Part shown: positions 17,546 through 25,268 of the stretch, piece by piece
How positions within the stretch are numbered: position 1 is the first letter of the stretch
Layout of the letters: every line of letters starts with the position of its first letter
Source of the DNA: Akkermansiaceae bacterium UBA2381
GTDB lineage: Bacteria > Verrucomicrobiota > Verrucomicrobiia > Verrucomicrobiales > DEV007
Assembly (NCBI GenBank): GCA_002344215.1
Contig: DDSV01000037.1
Coordinates: forward strand, 1-64,000
Length of the DNA: 64,000 nt
Reading direction: 5' to 3'
Program-made: the position numbers and the translations under genes
Notes under the pieces: generated by a model
Told to the model about the DNA's origin: nothing
What the model saw: only the letters and a program-made list of their open reading frames with translations
Databases searched by the model: none

Positions 17546-19050
17546 TCAGCCGAGATCTAGGTAGCAGCCTCTTCGTGAGGGCGTCTCCGTCGCCGACGCA
17601 TGCCGAGCCCGGCCCTTCGCCCAATGACGCAGGCGCTCGATGGACTCGCTCATGGTCGTGGCCAGAGGGACGGATTCGCTCAGCAATTCACCCAGGTCGA
17701 GTTCGGTGGGCTCGCGGTTTCCGACAAAACCCCGGTGCAGGGCCTCGACGAAGGCGGCTTCGATCTCGGCTCCGGTGTGGAGCTCACTGGCGCGGGCAAG
17801 GACGACGGTGTCGAAGGCGGTCTTGTCACGACCATACTTCTCGATGACGAGATCCCAGATCGCGGTGCGCTCCCGTGTGTCGGGCAAGTCCACGAACCAG
17901 AGCTCGTCCCAGCGCCCCTTGCGGAGCATCTCGGGCGGGAGCTTGCTGACATCGTTGGCGGTGGCGACATCGAAGACCGGAGCGGTCTTGTCCTGAAGCC
18001 AGTTCAGCATCGTGCCGAAAACCCGGGCGCTGGTGCCTCCGTCGGTGGAACCACCGGAGGCACCGACACCGCCGAAGCCTTTCTCGATCTCGTCGATCCA
18101 CAACACGCAGGGGCTGAAGGCCTCGGCGGTCTGGATCACGGAACGGACGTTGGCCTCAGACTGCCCGACGAGGCCGCCGAAGAGACGGCCGGCATCGAGC
18201 TTGAGCAAGGGCACGCCCAAGACGCTGGCAGTGGCTTTCGCAGTGAGTGACTTGCCGGTGCCGGGAACACCCAGCACGAGCATGCCCTTTGGAATGGCCA
18301 GACCTTAGTCGCGGGCACGCTGGGTGATGGCCTCGCCGCGCTGGATGAGCCAGGTCTTGAGAGCTTCCAGTCCTCCGATGGAGTCGAGTGACTCCGTCGT
18401 TTCGATGACTTCCAGCAAACCACCGCTCTTGAGAGCACGGGCCTTTTCCCGTGTGACGAGCTTCGGCTGAACGGAGCCGGTCTCGACGATGGACAAGGCG
18501 AAGGCATTTTCGGCTTCGATGGTGGTGAGACCACCGGCGGCACGGAGGATGGCTTCGCGGATCTCTGGGGGTGGAGTGCCGATTCCGGCAGACGTCAGGA
18601 GCTGGTCGAGGACCATCCCCAGGATGTCGGGACCGCGCAGGGCTAGATCGAGACGGGCGATTTCACGCTCCAGCTCTGCGGGCAGTGTTTTCCAAACACC
18701 TAGGAGAAGGAGCACCTACCCGGCGGATTTGGCGTGGTGCACGGTGTCGCGCAGCTTGCGGACGAGGAGCGGGTCGCGGTCCTCCAGCAGGGTGCCGAAG
18801 TCGCGCAGGAGCACGAGGCAGTCGCTTTCGATGGATTCGACCTGCTCAAGAGCGGCGAGCGGATCGGGACAATCACGGACCGTCCCGCTGGTGGTGTCGA
18901 TGAAGCCAGTGGTGAGGCTCCAGGCATGGAGAGGACGTCCGAGGGCTTCGGCGGCAGCCTTGACCTTGGCCTCGGTACGGACCTCTTCGGAGGTGTACAA
19001 AAATGGCCGGCGTAACCGGCCCTCGCATATCGGGTAAGTTGATCTTTCAT
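17546..19050 (-). pseudogene. Broken Ycf46-like AAA+ ATPase
   Basis: Read from ATG 19050 (MKDQLTRYARAGYAG), four bases after the upstream stop, the gene has three lesions. (1) A frameshift at the A-run 18999-19003 (T5 in sense); one more T restores GHFLYTSEEVRTEAK. (2) An in-frame TAG at 18718-18716, after HHAKSAG and before VLLLLGVWK. (3) An in-frame TAA at 18307-18305, where ARD*GLAIPKGML would be expected to read ARDYGLAIPKGML. Restoring the base gives exactly 502 codons, the usual size of Ycf46-type ATPases. Walker A GVPGTGKS (about 262), Walker B VLWIDEIE (about 315) and a late arginine segment are intact. Everything outside the lesions looks conserved, so decay is recent or the lesions are sequencing errors. 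Confidence 0.85.
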
Positions 19051-19054
19051 GGTT

Positions 19055-19294
19055 TCACTGGTTGAAGGTTTCTCGCTCCCAGCGGAGGCAGGTTTCACGG
19101 GAGGGGTCCGTGAAGACCCGGCTCCCGTTGTAGTCGAAGACCTCCCACTGCTGGGTCGTGTCGTTGAATTCGATCTCAGAGGAGCGGACGACTTCGAGGG
19201 TGCCGATCTCGCGGAGATCGATGCGCTCGGTGTAAAGTCCGGCTCCGGTGCCGTCGGGCTGGAAGTGCAGCGTGTCGGGGATGTCGGTGATCAT
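19055..19294 (-). CDS. Small conserved hypothetical of the ycf35/ycf46 module
   Basis: The 79-residue product (MITDIPDTLHFQPDGTG...) is a compact, probably beta-rich protein. Recognisable landmarks are GLYTERIDLREIG, EIEFNDTTQQWEV and SRETCLRWERE. I have seen this type of small protein beside DUF2997 and DUF1257 genes but know no function. Its ATG overlaps the stop of the DUF2997 gene by four bases, and the ATPase start follows its own stop by four bases. Expression is therefore tightly coupled within the operon. Confidence 0.65.
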   Translation of the reverse strand: MITDIPDTLHFQPDGTGAGLYTERIDLREIGTLEVVRSSEIEFNDTTQQWEVFDYNGSRVFTDPSRETCLRWERETFNQ

Positions 19295-19509
19295 GTTTTT
19301 TGGTTTTGTCGGTTATCGTTGGGGTTCTGGTGATGATTGGGCTGGCGGTGGTAGTAGTCGCGGGAGCGCTGCTTGCGACCGACGGAACCGAGAGCGGTTT
19401 CGAGGAAGCGGGTGGCCTCTTCACAACTGCTCCCGGTGTAGCCGACGGCATCCAGGGTGATGGCGCCCTCGGGGCTGATCCAGACGTCGATGCGTTCTTT
19501 CGAGTTCAT
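19291..19509 (-). CDS. DUF2997 domain protein
   Basis: The 72-residue product has the DUF2997 pattern: a strand IDVWISPEGAITLDAVGYTGSSC, then EEATRFLETALG (about residues 7-41). The tail is polar and Gln/Asn/His-rich. The family is small, of unknown function, and typically lies next to a DUF1257 (Ycf35-like) gene, as here. The gap to the upstream DUF1257 stop is 12 bases, and it overlaps the downstream gene by four bases. Confidence 0.75.
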   Translation of the reverse strand: MNSKERIDVWISPEGAITLDAVGYTGSSCEEATRFLETALGSVGRKQRSRDYYHRQPNHHQNPNDNRQNQKT

Positions 19510-19521
19510 GGCAGAATGGGA

Positions 19522-19899
19522 TCAAGCGGCGAGGGTGAGTTTGATGGAGCCGTCGACCTCCTGACGCCGGGCGACGCGGAGGCGCTTCTTGGCGGCCTCG
19601 CGCATCGTCTTTTGGACGCCGTAGAGCTGGAGAAGACGGCCATAGTGCGAGCCGACCTCGCGCTCGACGTGACCGTTCCACCAATCGGTGGACAGCTCGT
19701 AGGGCTCGGTGGGTGAGGGCCGGTTGCCGGCGATGTCGTAGGGACCTTTGAGGCGGACGACGAGTTCGCCCTGGCGGGTGCTTTTGGCGAAGCCGCGGGC
19801 ATCGGTGTTCCGGATCAGCTCGACGCCTAGTTCGGCGCAGGCGGCTTCGAGGGTGTCGACGTCGCGGATCTGGGTGAGGATGGTGGTGAAGTGGGACAT
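19522..19899 (-). CDS. DUF1257 (Ycf35-like) protein
   Basis: I chose the ATG at 19899 because it begins the family opening MSHFTTILTQIRDVDTLEAA; the frame extends 20 codons further upstream without family similarity. The 125-residue product continues with GELVVRLKGPYDIA, STDWWNGHVEREVG, YGRLLQLYGV and EVDGSIKLTL, which match the DUF1257/Ycf35 family of cyanobacteria, plastids and scattered other bacteria. The function is unknown. It is the first gene of the operon running to 17096 and starts about 115 bases from the palindromic site at 20027-20041. Confidence 0.85.
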   Translation of the reverse strand: MSHFTTILTQIRDVDTLEAACAELGVELIRNTDARGFAKSTRQGELVVRLKGPYDIAGNRPSPTEPYELSTDWWNGHVEREVGSHYGRLLQLYGVQKTMREAAKKRLRVARRQEVDGSIKLTLAA

Positions 19900-20012
19900 G
19901 GTGGTGTTCTTGGTTTTTGGGTTCTTGGTTTTTCGTTTCGGATTGGGAACAAGGGGCATCCTGCCTTCTTGCTCTGGAAAGGGGAGGGTAGGGTAAGCGG
20001 ACTGCCCGGTTA

Positions 20013-20041
20013 ATCAGAACTTGATTTTCTGATAATCAGAA
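20013..20041. promoter_or_regulatory. Operator candidate: TTCTGAT-A-ATCAGAA palindrome plus third half-site
   Basis: Positions 20027-20041 form a perfect 15-bp palindrome with 7-bp arms and a central A. A third copy of the half-site ATCAGAA lies at 20013-20019, and the wider stretch is a near-direct repeat (AATCAGAACTT-ATTTTCT). The site ends only 15 bases before the nucleotidyltransferase start at 20057 and lies upstream of the divergent DUF1257 operon, so one regulator could control both. The winged-helix protein encoded at 20637 is the obvious candidate. Confidence 0.6.
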
Positions 20042-20056
20042 CTTTATTTTCTCTAA

Positions 20057-20674
20057 ATGGCGGAACTGGATCACAACATCGTCCATGAATCCCTAACCCT
20101 TCTCGGCGAGCTTCTCGCGGAACGAAGGGAGCGGCCCCTTCATCTCGTGGTCTCAGGCGGCTCTGCCTTGCTCGCTGCCGAGATTATTTCCCGGACCACG
20201 CATGACGTCGATGTGATCGCGATGCGGGGCGAGGTGGACGGCGACATCATCGATGCCCACCCGCTCCCCGAGTTTCTTAAGGAATGTGCCCGCGAAGTCG
20301 CCGAGGAGAAGCGTCTAGGCCCGAACTGGCTGAATGCCGCCACTGCCCTGCTGATGATAGACCTCCGTCGCTTTCCGACCGACTTCCTCGCCGATCTGGT
20401 CGAGCGCTCCTACGGGGATTGGCTGCGGGTGAGTTTCATCGGAAGGTCCGGCCAGATCTATCTGAAATTTTATGCCGCTGTGGGCCGAAGTGAAGCCCGT
20501 GACCTCTCGGACCTTCTCGCCTTGGCTCCCGATGCCGAGGAGGCGGAACGAACCGCCCGTTGGCTCATTAAGGAAGAGTTGATTCCCCTGGGACAACTTC
20601 CCCGGCTCCTCGACCTGTTGCGGAATCTCGATCATCATGACCTCGTTCCACGAATTGAAACGCTCGCTGAGTGA
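20057..20674 (+). CDS. Nucleotidyltransferase-fold protein (DUF6036/AbiEii-like)
   Basis: The 205-residue product has the minimal nucleotidyltransferase signature: LHLVVSGGSALLAAEII (about 27-43) followed by RTTHDVDVIAM (about 45-55). This gives the GG/S pair and the D-x-D metal ligands. A later SGQIYLKFYAAVGRSEARDLSDLLAL segment (about 129-155) matches the conserved K...RD..D region of the DUF6036/AbiEii superfamily. Such proteins act as toxins in type IV toxin-antitoxin or abortive-infection pairs by modifying tRNA or nucleotides (family knowledge). The next gene overlaps it by 38 bases and encodes a winged-helix protein, the usual antitoxin partner type. The palindromic site lies right upstream. 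Confidence 0.75.
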   Translation: MAELDHNIVHESLTLLGELLAERRERPLHLVVSGGSALLAAEIISRTTHDVDVIAMRGEVDGDIIDAHPLPEFLKECAREVAEEKRLGPNWLNAATALLMIDLRRFPTDFLADLVERSYGDWLRVSFIGRSGQIYLKFYAAVGRSEARDLSDLLALAPDAEEAERTARWLIKEELIPLGQLPRLLDLLRNLDHHDLVPRIETLAE

Positions 20675-21623
20675 CGCACTCACCCAATTCCTCTGGGATC
20701 AATGGGTCTCGATCGGGGTGGCCGGCGCCACCCGCTCCCGTCCCGTGCCCTTCGTCGTCGATCCCGAGGCCCTTATTCTCGCCACGACCCGGTTCGGATT
20801 GGGTGATGCCCGCCTCTTCGGCGAGATGCTCGACTGGCTCGCGATGAACGGCAGGCTCCTCGGAGCCCAGAGGCTCAAATCGTTGCATCGCGGTTCGGGA
20901 CTGGGGGATGTGCGGTTGCTCCGCGCGATGGGCCTTCACTTGGCGGAACACGGTCCCGGCAGTCCGACGAAGCTTCTTTCCTTTGTGGCGGCCGACTCCC
21001 CCTCACCCCGCCTCTTCGAGTGGTTCGGGGAATCCGCTTTCGAATTGCGCGGACAGAGTCTCCGACCGGATCCGGTTGAACCCGAGGCCTTCCTCTTCAA
21101 AATGCGGTCCTTCTTCGGGATCAACGCCCGAGCCGAGGCCTTTACCTGGCTGCTTCTAGCGGGACGACCCGGGCACCCGGCACAAGTTGCACGGGAAACG
21201 GGCTGGGGTGCCAAGACTCTACAGGTCGTGTTGAACGAAATGGCCGAGTCGGGACTCGTCTCCGTCACCGAGGCGGAGCGGGAGAAACGATTCCGGATCC
21301 ATCTTGAGGACTGGAAGTTTCTCCTGCCAAAAGGCCGTCGTCCAGTCTGGTGGAGCCAGGCACCCTTTTATGAGGCCTGCTCCGGGATCGTGCAACTACT
21401 CGATGAACTGGATAAGGGGCCATCCTCCACTGATGCGGCGAAGGCGGTGAAAATCCGGGGACATCTTCCCCGGGTCATGAAGGGCTTTGTCCTCGCGAAA
21501 CAATCGGGCCGATTTCAGAACCTCGTCTCCCTTCGGGGCGCTGAGCAGGTCGAAGCCCTGAACCTCGAAACGCTTCGGCTCATCGACGAGATCAAGGACC
21601 GGGAGGGACTTCTTCGCCAATGA
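20637..21623 (+). CDS. Winged-helix partner of the nucleotidyltransferase
   Basis: The 328-residue product has a helix-turn-helix-like segment in the middle: AEAFTWLLLAGRPGHPAQVARETGWGAKTLQVVLNEMAESGLVSV (about 163-207), the pattern of a winged-helix domain with a following wing (EREKRFRIHLEDW). The flanks are helical. The gene starts inside the nucleotidyltransferase gene (38-base overlap), so the products are probably made in fixed ratio. By analogy with AbiEi-type antitoxins it may repress its own promoter at the 20013-20041 palindrome and neutralise the partner (inference). It converges on the operon ending at 21735. Confidence 0.65.
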   Translation: MTSFHELKRSLSDALTQFLWDQWVSIGVAGATRSRPVPFVVDPEALILATTRFGLGDARLFGEMLDWLAMNGRLLGAQRLKSLHRGSGLGDVRLLRAMGLHLAEHGPGSPTKLLSFVAADSPSPRLFEWFGESAFELRGQSLRPDPVEPEAFLFKMRSFFGINARAEAFTWLLLAGRPGHPAQVARETGWGAKTLQVVLNEMAESGLVSVTEAEREKRFRIHLEDWKFLLPKGRRPVWWSQAPFYEACSGIVQLLDELDKGPSSTDAAKAVKIRGHLPRVMKGFVLAKQSGRFQNLVSLRGAEQVEALNLETLRLIDEIKDREGLLRQ

Positions 21624-21734
21624 GAGGGGCTTCGGCGGTGAAATCGAAAGTCATAGGGCGATCGGGAGACTGAACAGGGTAGGGGATGGGACCCGACTCT
21701 GCTGCGTGGTCATTGGGGTGTTTGTCAGGACTTC

Positions 21735-22469
21735 TCAACCGGCGATCTGGAGCTTCCACCGGCCCATCTGGCCAAAACGCTCGACGAGGGCGCGGGCATC
21801 CTGACTGGCCAGTTCGCGGGCCTGGTCGCGGGCCTGGTCGCGGGCCTGGTCGCGGAGCTGGCTGAGACCGGTCTCGAGACTGCGGGTCGCGGTGAGGTTG
21901 TTACGGTAGTCCTCGGAGCAGCGGGTGAGCAGTTCGCTGCGGGCGCGGTCGAGCTGACGTTCCATCTCAACATCCCCGGCGAAGTTGAGCGACTTGAAAT
22001 CGTCGATGAATTTCACGAGCCGGTTGAGTGTCTTCTGGTGGACACCGTCCGTTTTGCCGGTGCGCATCGATGACAACATTTCGTCGCAGAGCTGGGCGGT
22101 CTGGTGGCGCAGCTCGGTGATGCATTCCCCGACAAAGCCCTCCACGCCGGAGCGGATCTGGCGGGCGGTAGATTCAGCGGCCTCACGGCGGGCGAGTCGC
22201 ACCTCCTGTTGCTCGGCGAAACTGACCAGCTCCGTGCCGAGGGACTTGGGCACGGCGATCTGGAAAAGATGCACCTCGAAGGCGAAGCGATCGGCGAGCT
22301 TTTCACGGGCAGGAAAGGACTCGGCGATCTGCGCATAGAGGCAGGACGCTTCGTCACGGGATGTGGCTAGGTGCCGGATGGCGATTTCCCATTCGTTGAG
22401 GGCTTCTGGCACGAGCCGGGGCCGCTCGATGCAATCCGGAGCGATGACGCGCACCGGCATGACGATCAT
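21735..22469 (-). CDS. Hypothetical coiled-coil-rich protein with RDQA repeats
   Basis: I chose ATG 22469 because it lies five bases after the stop of the upstream lipoprotein-like gene and follows a GGGGTGG ribosome site. The open frame could extend 34 codons further but would overlap that gene. The 244-residue product is largely helical and charged. Its C-terminal part holds three exact and one imperfect copies of R-D-Q-A, encoded by a 12-bp tandem repeat. No domain is recognised. It is the last gene of a five-gene minus-strand operon with the RecB/Cas4-like nuclease. Confidence 0.6.
   Translation of the reverse strand: MIVMPVRVIAPDCIERPRLVPEALNEWEIAIRHLATSRDEASCLYAQIAESFPAREKLADRFAFEVHLFQIAVPKSLGTELVSFAEQQEVRLARREAAESTARQIRSGVEGFVGECITELRHQTAQLCDEMLSSMRTGKTDGVHQKTLNRLVKFIDDFKSLNFAGDVEMERQLDRARSELLTRCSEDYRNNLTATRSLETGLSQLRDQARDQARDQARELASQDARALVERFGQMGRWKLQIAG
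21814..21860 (+). repeat. 12-bp tandem repeat, 3 perfect units plus 1 degenerate
   Basis: The unit TCGCGGGCCTGG repeats at 21814, 21826 and 21838, with a degenerate fourth copy from 21850. It lies within the coding region of the 244-residue protein and keeps its frame. Copy number could vary between strains. Confidence 0.85.
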
Positions 22470-22473
22470 GAGA

Positions 22474-22995
22474 TCACCACCCCGGCAGAATTGCACCGGA
22501 CTCATTCCGTCGATGAGACTCACCTGACTCTGACCAAAGGCCGCTTGCCTTGATGAGATAGTCGCGATCAAGGTAGATGGTCACATCGGGCCCCTTCATC
22601 TCGCAGCGGTCCACGGGATGGAGGATCCAAGGATCGTCGTTTTCGGAACGGGCAAGCAAACCGAAGCGGCCCTTCTCGAAGTGTAATCCGATCGGACGGT
22701 TGGCGAGCTGTTTACCGGGGAGCCGGGGCAACAATCGGCGCGCCCTCGAGCCGAGGGCGGCTCCGCCGACGAGGGCAAAACCGCGGAGGACGATGAAGAG
22801 CGCGGCAATGGCCTGCCAGAAGGCGGCCCGGTCGGCGGAGGTTTTGCCGCCGGTGACGGTGGCCTTGAGATCCGTGAACTGGGCTTCGAGGGATTCGTAG
22901 GCCTTCTCGCAGGAGGACTTTTTTTCGCCGAAAGGCAGCCAGGTGTCGCGTTTGCCGCAACTCGCATTGCCGAGGAGGAGCACGCCAATGAGCAC
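22474..22995 (-). CDS. Membrane-anchored or lipoprotein-like hypothetical
   Basis: As read from GTG 22995 the product has 173 residues, starting with a hydrophobic segment and a lipobox-like LGNASCG. The same frame continues upstream as LKRTLITLLLGV, a better signal peptide with basic residues, but no standard start codon precedes it (only CTG or ACG). The start is therefore uncertain and may itself be mutated. A second hydrophobic stretch (AAFWQAIAALFIVLRGFALVGGAALG, given here as one helix near 58-83) suggests a membrane protein. The C-terminal half is soluble, with VTIYLDRDYLIKA. It lies in the operon between the nuclease and the RDQA-repeat protein. No family is recognised. Confidence 0.5.
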   Translation of the reverse strand: MLIGVLLLGNASCGKRDTWLPFGEKKSSCEKAYESLEAQFTDLKATVTGGKTSADRAAFWQAIAALFIVLRGFALVGGAALGSRARRLLPRLPGKQLANRPIGLHFEKGRFGLLARSENDDPWILHPVDRCEMKGPDVTIYLDRDYLIKASGLWSESGESHRRNESGAILPGW

Positions 22996-23024
22996 GCCAA
23001 GGAGCAGGGTGATGAGGGTTCGTT

Positions 23025-23780
23025 TTAGGTGGAACGTTTCCGGCAGAGGGCGAGGTGGTCACACCAGGAGCAGTGCTGTCCGGGGGAAGGAACCCAGGCC
23101 TCACGGGCAATGCCTTCGAGGTAGTCGTCGATGAGGAAGAACAGCTCGCTCTCCATCGCCGCCGACATCCGACCGTAGGCGGAGATGATCACCTTGGGCT
23201 GTTTGGTTTTGACGAGGTGATGCAGCTCGAAACCCGTTTCCCGTTCTCCCGTGGCACTGCGGTAAAGCAAGGCGTAACAGGCGAGCTGGGTGGCGTGCTG
23301 ATGTTCCGCCATGCCTTCACTGGGACAGCGAGCTGACGACTTGTATTCAATGATCCGTCCGGGCGGCCGCACCAGGCCGATGATGCCGTATACCGGAGGG
23401 ATGCCGTCGCCGAGACTGCACTCGACCTCCACCTCGACACCCTCGGGACGTTCGTCCAAGGCGACGGGGCATTGGGCGAAATAGGTCTCGAGCATGAACC
23501 AAGCCTGTTCGCGGGCGATGACTTCGTCCTCTGGCTTTTTCCACAGGCGCAGGACCTCGTGAATCTGTAGACCGATGAAGAGTGCTGGGGCCGTGGGCAC
23601 GACGAGGTGCTCGACGTAACGCTAGAAGAACTGCCTTCGGCAACTCTGCCAGCACTTCAGGCGCGAGGCACTGAGGTAGCGGAGCAGGTCCAGTTCGGAC
23701 GACACGCCCGTCCCCGGATCGGGGAGCAGGCGGATCGCGGTAGGTGAGGCGGGTGTAGAAGCGCCGACGGCGGCAGTCAT
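23025..23780 (-). pseudogene. Broken RecB/Cas4-like PD-(D/E)XK nuclease
   Basis: The start is ATG 23780, overlapping the upstream stop (ATGA). The frame has an in-frame TAG at 23624-23622 (codon 53): RRQFF*RYVEHLVVP, where a Tyr or similar would be expected. The remaining 191 codons are open to 23025. Family features are an N-terminal LKCWQSCRRQF Cys pair, GIIGLV followed by RIIEYKSSA (the E-x-K of the nuclease), a Q-x3-Y-like helix, and a C-terminal HCSWCDHLALC Cys cluster as in Fe-S-containing RecB/Cas4 nucleases. The motif normally reading G-I-I-D has Gly in place of the catalytic Asp (GGC for GAC), a second possible inactivating change. Restored length is 251 residues. Confidence 0.75.
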
Positions 23781-24364
23781 GCGGCACCTCCGTTCCGATG
23801 GGCGGAGGCTTGGCCATTTACGCCATTGCCACCGTTGATCTGATGGATCCCCTCCGCCTCGCCGAGCAGGTCGGTGATGAACCCGCTCGCGCTGAGCTTG
23901 TTCAGCTGCCGTGACGGACGCTGGAAAAGCCGTAGGGCGCGCTCGTCGAGATCATTTTCCGAGAGCTGAAGCTCACGGGACAAATCAGTGAGGAGTCGGC
24001 GCTGCTTGTCGGAGCATTGCCACGCCCCGTTGCCGTTGACCGGAGCGGTGTTGCGGCGAGGGGCGAAGCCATTGCCGTTTGAATGACCGTTGTGGCCATT
24101 GCTCCGGTGGTGACCGTTATTGCCATTGCTGTTGGTAGCGGGAAAGGATCGCTGGGTTTCGCCATATCCTTCGGCGAGGACAAAGCCCGTCTGCTGGATC
24201 TCGCGATCAACGGCCTGCTGAAGCAGTTGGTAGAGCCGCGCGACCTCGCCGAGAACACGGTCGAGGTCGGTGAGTTCGGTCTGAATGCTGACCGAGAATT
24301 GGTGTGAGGAGAAGCCCGGAAGACCGAGCTTTTTGCTGTAGTCAGTGGTTACGATAAGGGCCAT
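23777..24364 (-). CDS. Hypothetical protein with Asn/Gly/His-rich linker
   Basis: The 195-residue product has two compact ends joined by a low-complexity linker. The N-terminal domain (about 1-70) starts MALIVTTDYSKKLGLPGFSSHQFSVSIQ and has a helix DLDRVLGEVARLYQLLQQAVDREI. The linker (about 77-108) is rich in N, G and H. The C-terminal helical part is CSDKQRRLLTDLSRELQLSENDLDERALRLF. The opening, a short beta-strand domain, is familiar from plasmid and island genes but has no named function that I know. Its stop overlaps the start of the nuclease gene by four bases, indicating coupled expression. Confidence 0.65.
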   Translation of the reverse strand: MALIVTTDYSKKLGLPGFSSHQFSVSIQTELTDLDRVLGEVARLYQLLQQAVDREIQQTGFVLAEGYGETQRSFPATNSNGNNGHHRSNGHNGHSNGNGFAPRRNTAPVNGNGAWQCSDKQRRLLTDLSRELQLSENDLDERALRLFQRPSRQLNKLSASGFITDLLGEAEGIHQINGGNGVNGQASAHRNGGAA

Positions 24365-24608
24365 GAGTTTCGTGGTTGGTGGTTTGGTTGGAGTCGATCT
24401 CCCCGCAGTTGTGCTGGGGGAGGGTGGAGTTCAGCTCGGGCCACTCGCTCGCCAAAGTCTCCCATCCCGGAGTGCCATGGAGGCATTTGCGGAGGAGACA
24501 GTACATGAGGCGTGTCATCGGCGGGCGACGACGTTTGGCTTCGTGGAAGAGTGCGGCGATGAGGGCAAGCGAGATGACCGGCTGGTAGCAGGTAGCGTTT
24601 GCCATCAA
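24342..24608 (-). CDS. Small hypothetical protein, first gene of the operon
   Basis: The 88-residue product has a helical N-terminal half (CYQPVISLALIAALFHEAKRRRPPMTRLMYCLLRK) and a Trp-containing middle (GTPGWETLASEWPELN). The tail is polar. It overlaps the start of the next gene by 23 bases on the same strand, which supports translation of both. Two ATGs are available at the start, at 24608 and 24605. I do not recognise it. It would be the promoter-proximal gene of the 24608-21735 operon. Confidence 0.45.
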   Translation of the reverse strand: MMANATCYQPVISLALIAALFHEAKRRRPPMTRLMYCLLRKCLHGTPGWETLASEWPELNSTLPQHNCGEIDSNQTTNHETHGPYRNH

Positions 24609-24982
24609 GGATCTATGCCGCGGGAAGGGGGGGTATTGCGGGAGGAAAGGTTGCTATCCTAATCATAAAAATACTCCAAACCGTATTTGAGTCGAAAAGA
24701 CGTCATCACACACCGAAAAACCGAATTGGATCTACTTCAGACTTTAAACAAAAGTTAAAACTGGAATCGTAGATAGATAGGCTTCGCCTTAGGGGTTAAC
24801 AAAAAAACATTGCAGTTGATAGAAGAGATTCGTAATATCAACTGACTGCGCTTTGACCATCACTTGGGGAAACCTATTCTACCATCAAACATCGGAATTT
24901 GAGCAGAGACTCGATTTATATCAGAATTTCACGATTTGAATACTGGTGATATTCTGTCTGTGTTCCAAAACCAACAACCAAT
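24609..24982. other. AT-rich divergent promoter region
   Basis: This 374-base spacer is clearly more AT-rich than both sides. It separates the minus-strand nuclease operon from the plus-strand winged-helix pair. A short hairpin (GAATA / TATTC) lies near 24937-24953, close to the 24983 start. No coding frame is credible. Confidence 0.5.
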
Positions 24983-25267
24983 ATGGCAAAGAAACCTAAT
25001 CTCGAACCAAAGCTGGAAGCGATATTTGCTGCTCTCGAAGATTCGCGCTACGAATGGCGTACCGTGAGCGGTGTCGCCTCTGATACGCAACTCTCCCGAG
25101 AAGATGTTTTGGAGGGGTTGATTGAGCTCATCGACTCAAACGTTGTAATCCGCTCAGAAGTGCCTTCTGAGAAGGGGGACGAACTGTTTACCACCCGGGA
25201 TCATTACAGGAAATTTTCGTCAATCACTAACCGCATTTCGGCCTCCCTTCGCAATCGAGCTTCCTGA
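24983..25267 (+). CDS. Small winged-helix-like protein
   Basis: The 94-residue product reads as a stand-alone winged-helix domain. Helices LEAIFAALEDSRYEWRTVSGVASDT and SREDVLEGLIELIDSNVV are followed by a wing-like VIRSEVPSEKGDELFTTRDHYRKF. Similar wHTH modules (YxWRT...G-x-A...LS...V...VPS..G..LFTTR.HYR) occur in conflict-related proteins as recognition or adaptor domains; that parallel is from memory and is inference. One base separates its stop from the next gene, which encodes a small membrane protein. The pair probably works together, perhaps as sensor plus membrane effector. Confidence 0.65.
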   Translation: MAKKPNLEPKLEAIFAALEDSRYEWRTVSGVASDTQLSREDVLEGLIELIDSNVVIRSEVPSEKGDELFTTRDHYRKFSSITNRISASLRNRAS

Positions 25268-25268
25268 T

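Noticed and set aside
17000..24700. Genetic-code change or programmed stop readthrough explaining the in-frame stops
   Set aside because: Intact genes in the window end normally with TAA, TAG and TGA. The frameshift in the same gene and the lack of any selenocysteine-like context favour decay or sequence error.
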